Part shown: piece by piece, positions 63,616 through 64,000 of the stretch | How the letters are laid out: every line of letters begins with the position of its first letter | How positions within the stretch are numbered: position 1 is the stretch's first letter | The notes under the pieces: model-generated | The model's input: the letters and a program-made list of their open reading frames with translations, nothing else | The model's database searches: none | Told to the model about the DNA's origin: nothing | DNA from: Dokdonella fugitiva | GTDB lineage: Bacteria; Pseudomonadota; Gammaproteobacteria; Xanthomonadales; Rhodanobacteraceae | Length of the DNA stretch: 64,000 nt | Assembly (NCBI RefSeq): GCF_014138265.1 | Contig: NZ_JACGXL010000006.1 | Location: forward strand, 62,001 to 126,000 | Direction: 5' to 3' | Program-made: the position numbers and the translations under genes

Positions 63616-64000
63616 GTGCCGAACTACTGTCGCGCTTGGATTCCAGGTGGGACCTTCTTCTTCACGGTGGCTATCGCCGATCGAACGCAGGATTTGCTGA
63701 TCGCGCATATCGAAGCCTTGCGCGAAGCGTATGCGTGGACCTTGCGAAGGCATCCGTTTCGCACGCGGGCGATCGTGATCCTTCCGGACCATCTCCATGC
63801 GATCTGGACGCTGCCGGCCGATACGCCGGACTTCGCCCTGCGCTGGAAGCTGATCAAGGAGGGTTTCAGCCGGAGGTTGCCGCGTATCGAACGCATCGGT
63901 GCGAGCAGGAGGCGCCAAGGCGAGCGCGGAGTCTGGCAGCGACGCTACTGGGAACACGCGATCCGCGACGATTCCGATCTCGCAGTACACCTCGACTACG
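63616..64000 (+). mobile_element. REP-associated tyrosine transposase (RAYT), 5' part, runs off the window
   Basis: A GTG start opens a frame that stays open to the end of the window (128 residues seen). It reads VPNYCRAWIPGGTFFFTVAI at the N-terminus, then ILPDHLHAIWTLP, which contains the HUH metal-binding pair (HLH), and GERGVWQRRYWEHAIRDDSD near the edge. These are signatures of the Y1/TnpA-REP domain. The catalytic Tyr should be beyond the edge or in this last segment. The upstream REP supports the call. Such genes are domesticated and mobilise REPs. Confidence 0.88.

Overview
The window is a very GC-rich (about 70 percent by eye) bacterial chromosome segment, densely packed and with many 1-4 base ATGA/GTGA/TGATG gene overlaps. 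Gene content points to a Gram-negative gammaproteobacterium of the Lysobacterales (Xanthomonadales), most likely Rhodanobacteraceae (Dokdonella/Rudaea-like). The signs are a type II secretion (T2SS) gene block, an AmgK-MurU peptidoglycan recycling bypass, a SufR-SufBCDS-SufU iron-sulfur operon, a Fur-box-preceded catecholate siderophore receptor with PiuC/YbiX, and several secreted proteins ending in IF(A/V)DGF(D/E). This placement is inference; no rRNA, tRNA, CRISPR, prophage or replication origin was seen.

Layout. 0-7.3 kb: the tail of a secreted protein, rsmE plus a methyltransferase, a helix-hairpin-helix membrane protein, an AraC-GyrI-methyltransferase fusion, an EamA transporter, a low-GC orphan and bioA, whose frame contains a REP doublet. 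7.4-13.9 kb: gspGHIJKLMN without C, D, E or F, followed by a HisN-like phosphatase. 13.9-20 kb: a low-GC inverted-repeat element, nudE-cysQ, mazG, a VOC protein, murU/amgK and a secreted serine hydrolase. 20-27.8 kb: the suf operon with its own Rrf2 regulator, interrupted by two non-suf genes and ending in a SufU-GNAT fusion and a Rieske ferredoxin. 27.8-29.9 kb: a two-component system. 30-39.9 kb: an iron island of two transcription units, each preceded by a Fur box. 39.9-48.3 kb: HutD, GNAT, SET, ComEA-like, Lrp with a PLP enzyme, GST, M20 peptidase, LysE and DDAH genes. 48.3-59.2 kb: sulfotransferase, FG-GAP proteins, a LysR-GST-tautomerase locus, pirin and a CadC-like regulator. 59.2-64 kb: glnS, small DUF proteins, GST, EamA and, at the edge, a REP-associated tyrosine transposase (RAYT) next to a REP.

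The most interesting unit is the second iron-island operon (35.4-39.8 kb): Fur box, dihaem peroxidase, porin, covalent-FMN protein, ApbE flavin transferase and a four-helix membrane protein with paired histidines. Together these could form an iron-regulated, flavin- and haem-based extracytoplasmic electron pathway next to the siderophore uptake genes. Other notable points are two read-through fusions whose linkers keep an intact ribosome-binding site and ATG, palindromic elements inserted in frame in bioA and amgK, a shared C-terminal motif on three secreted proteins, and several genes with leaderless-type promoters.
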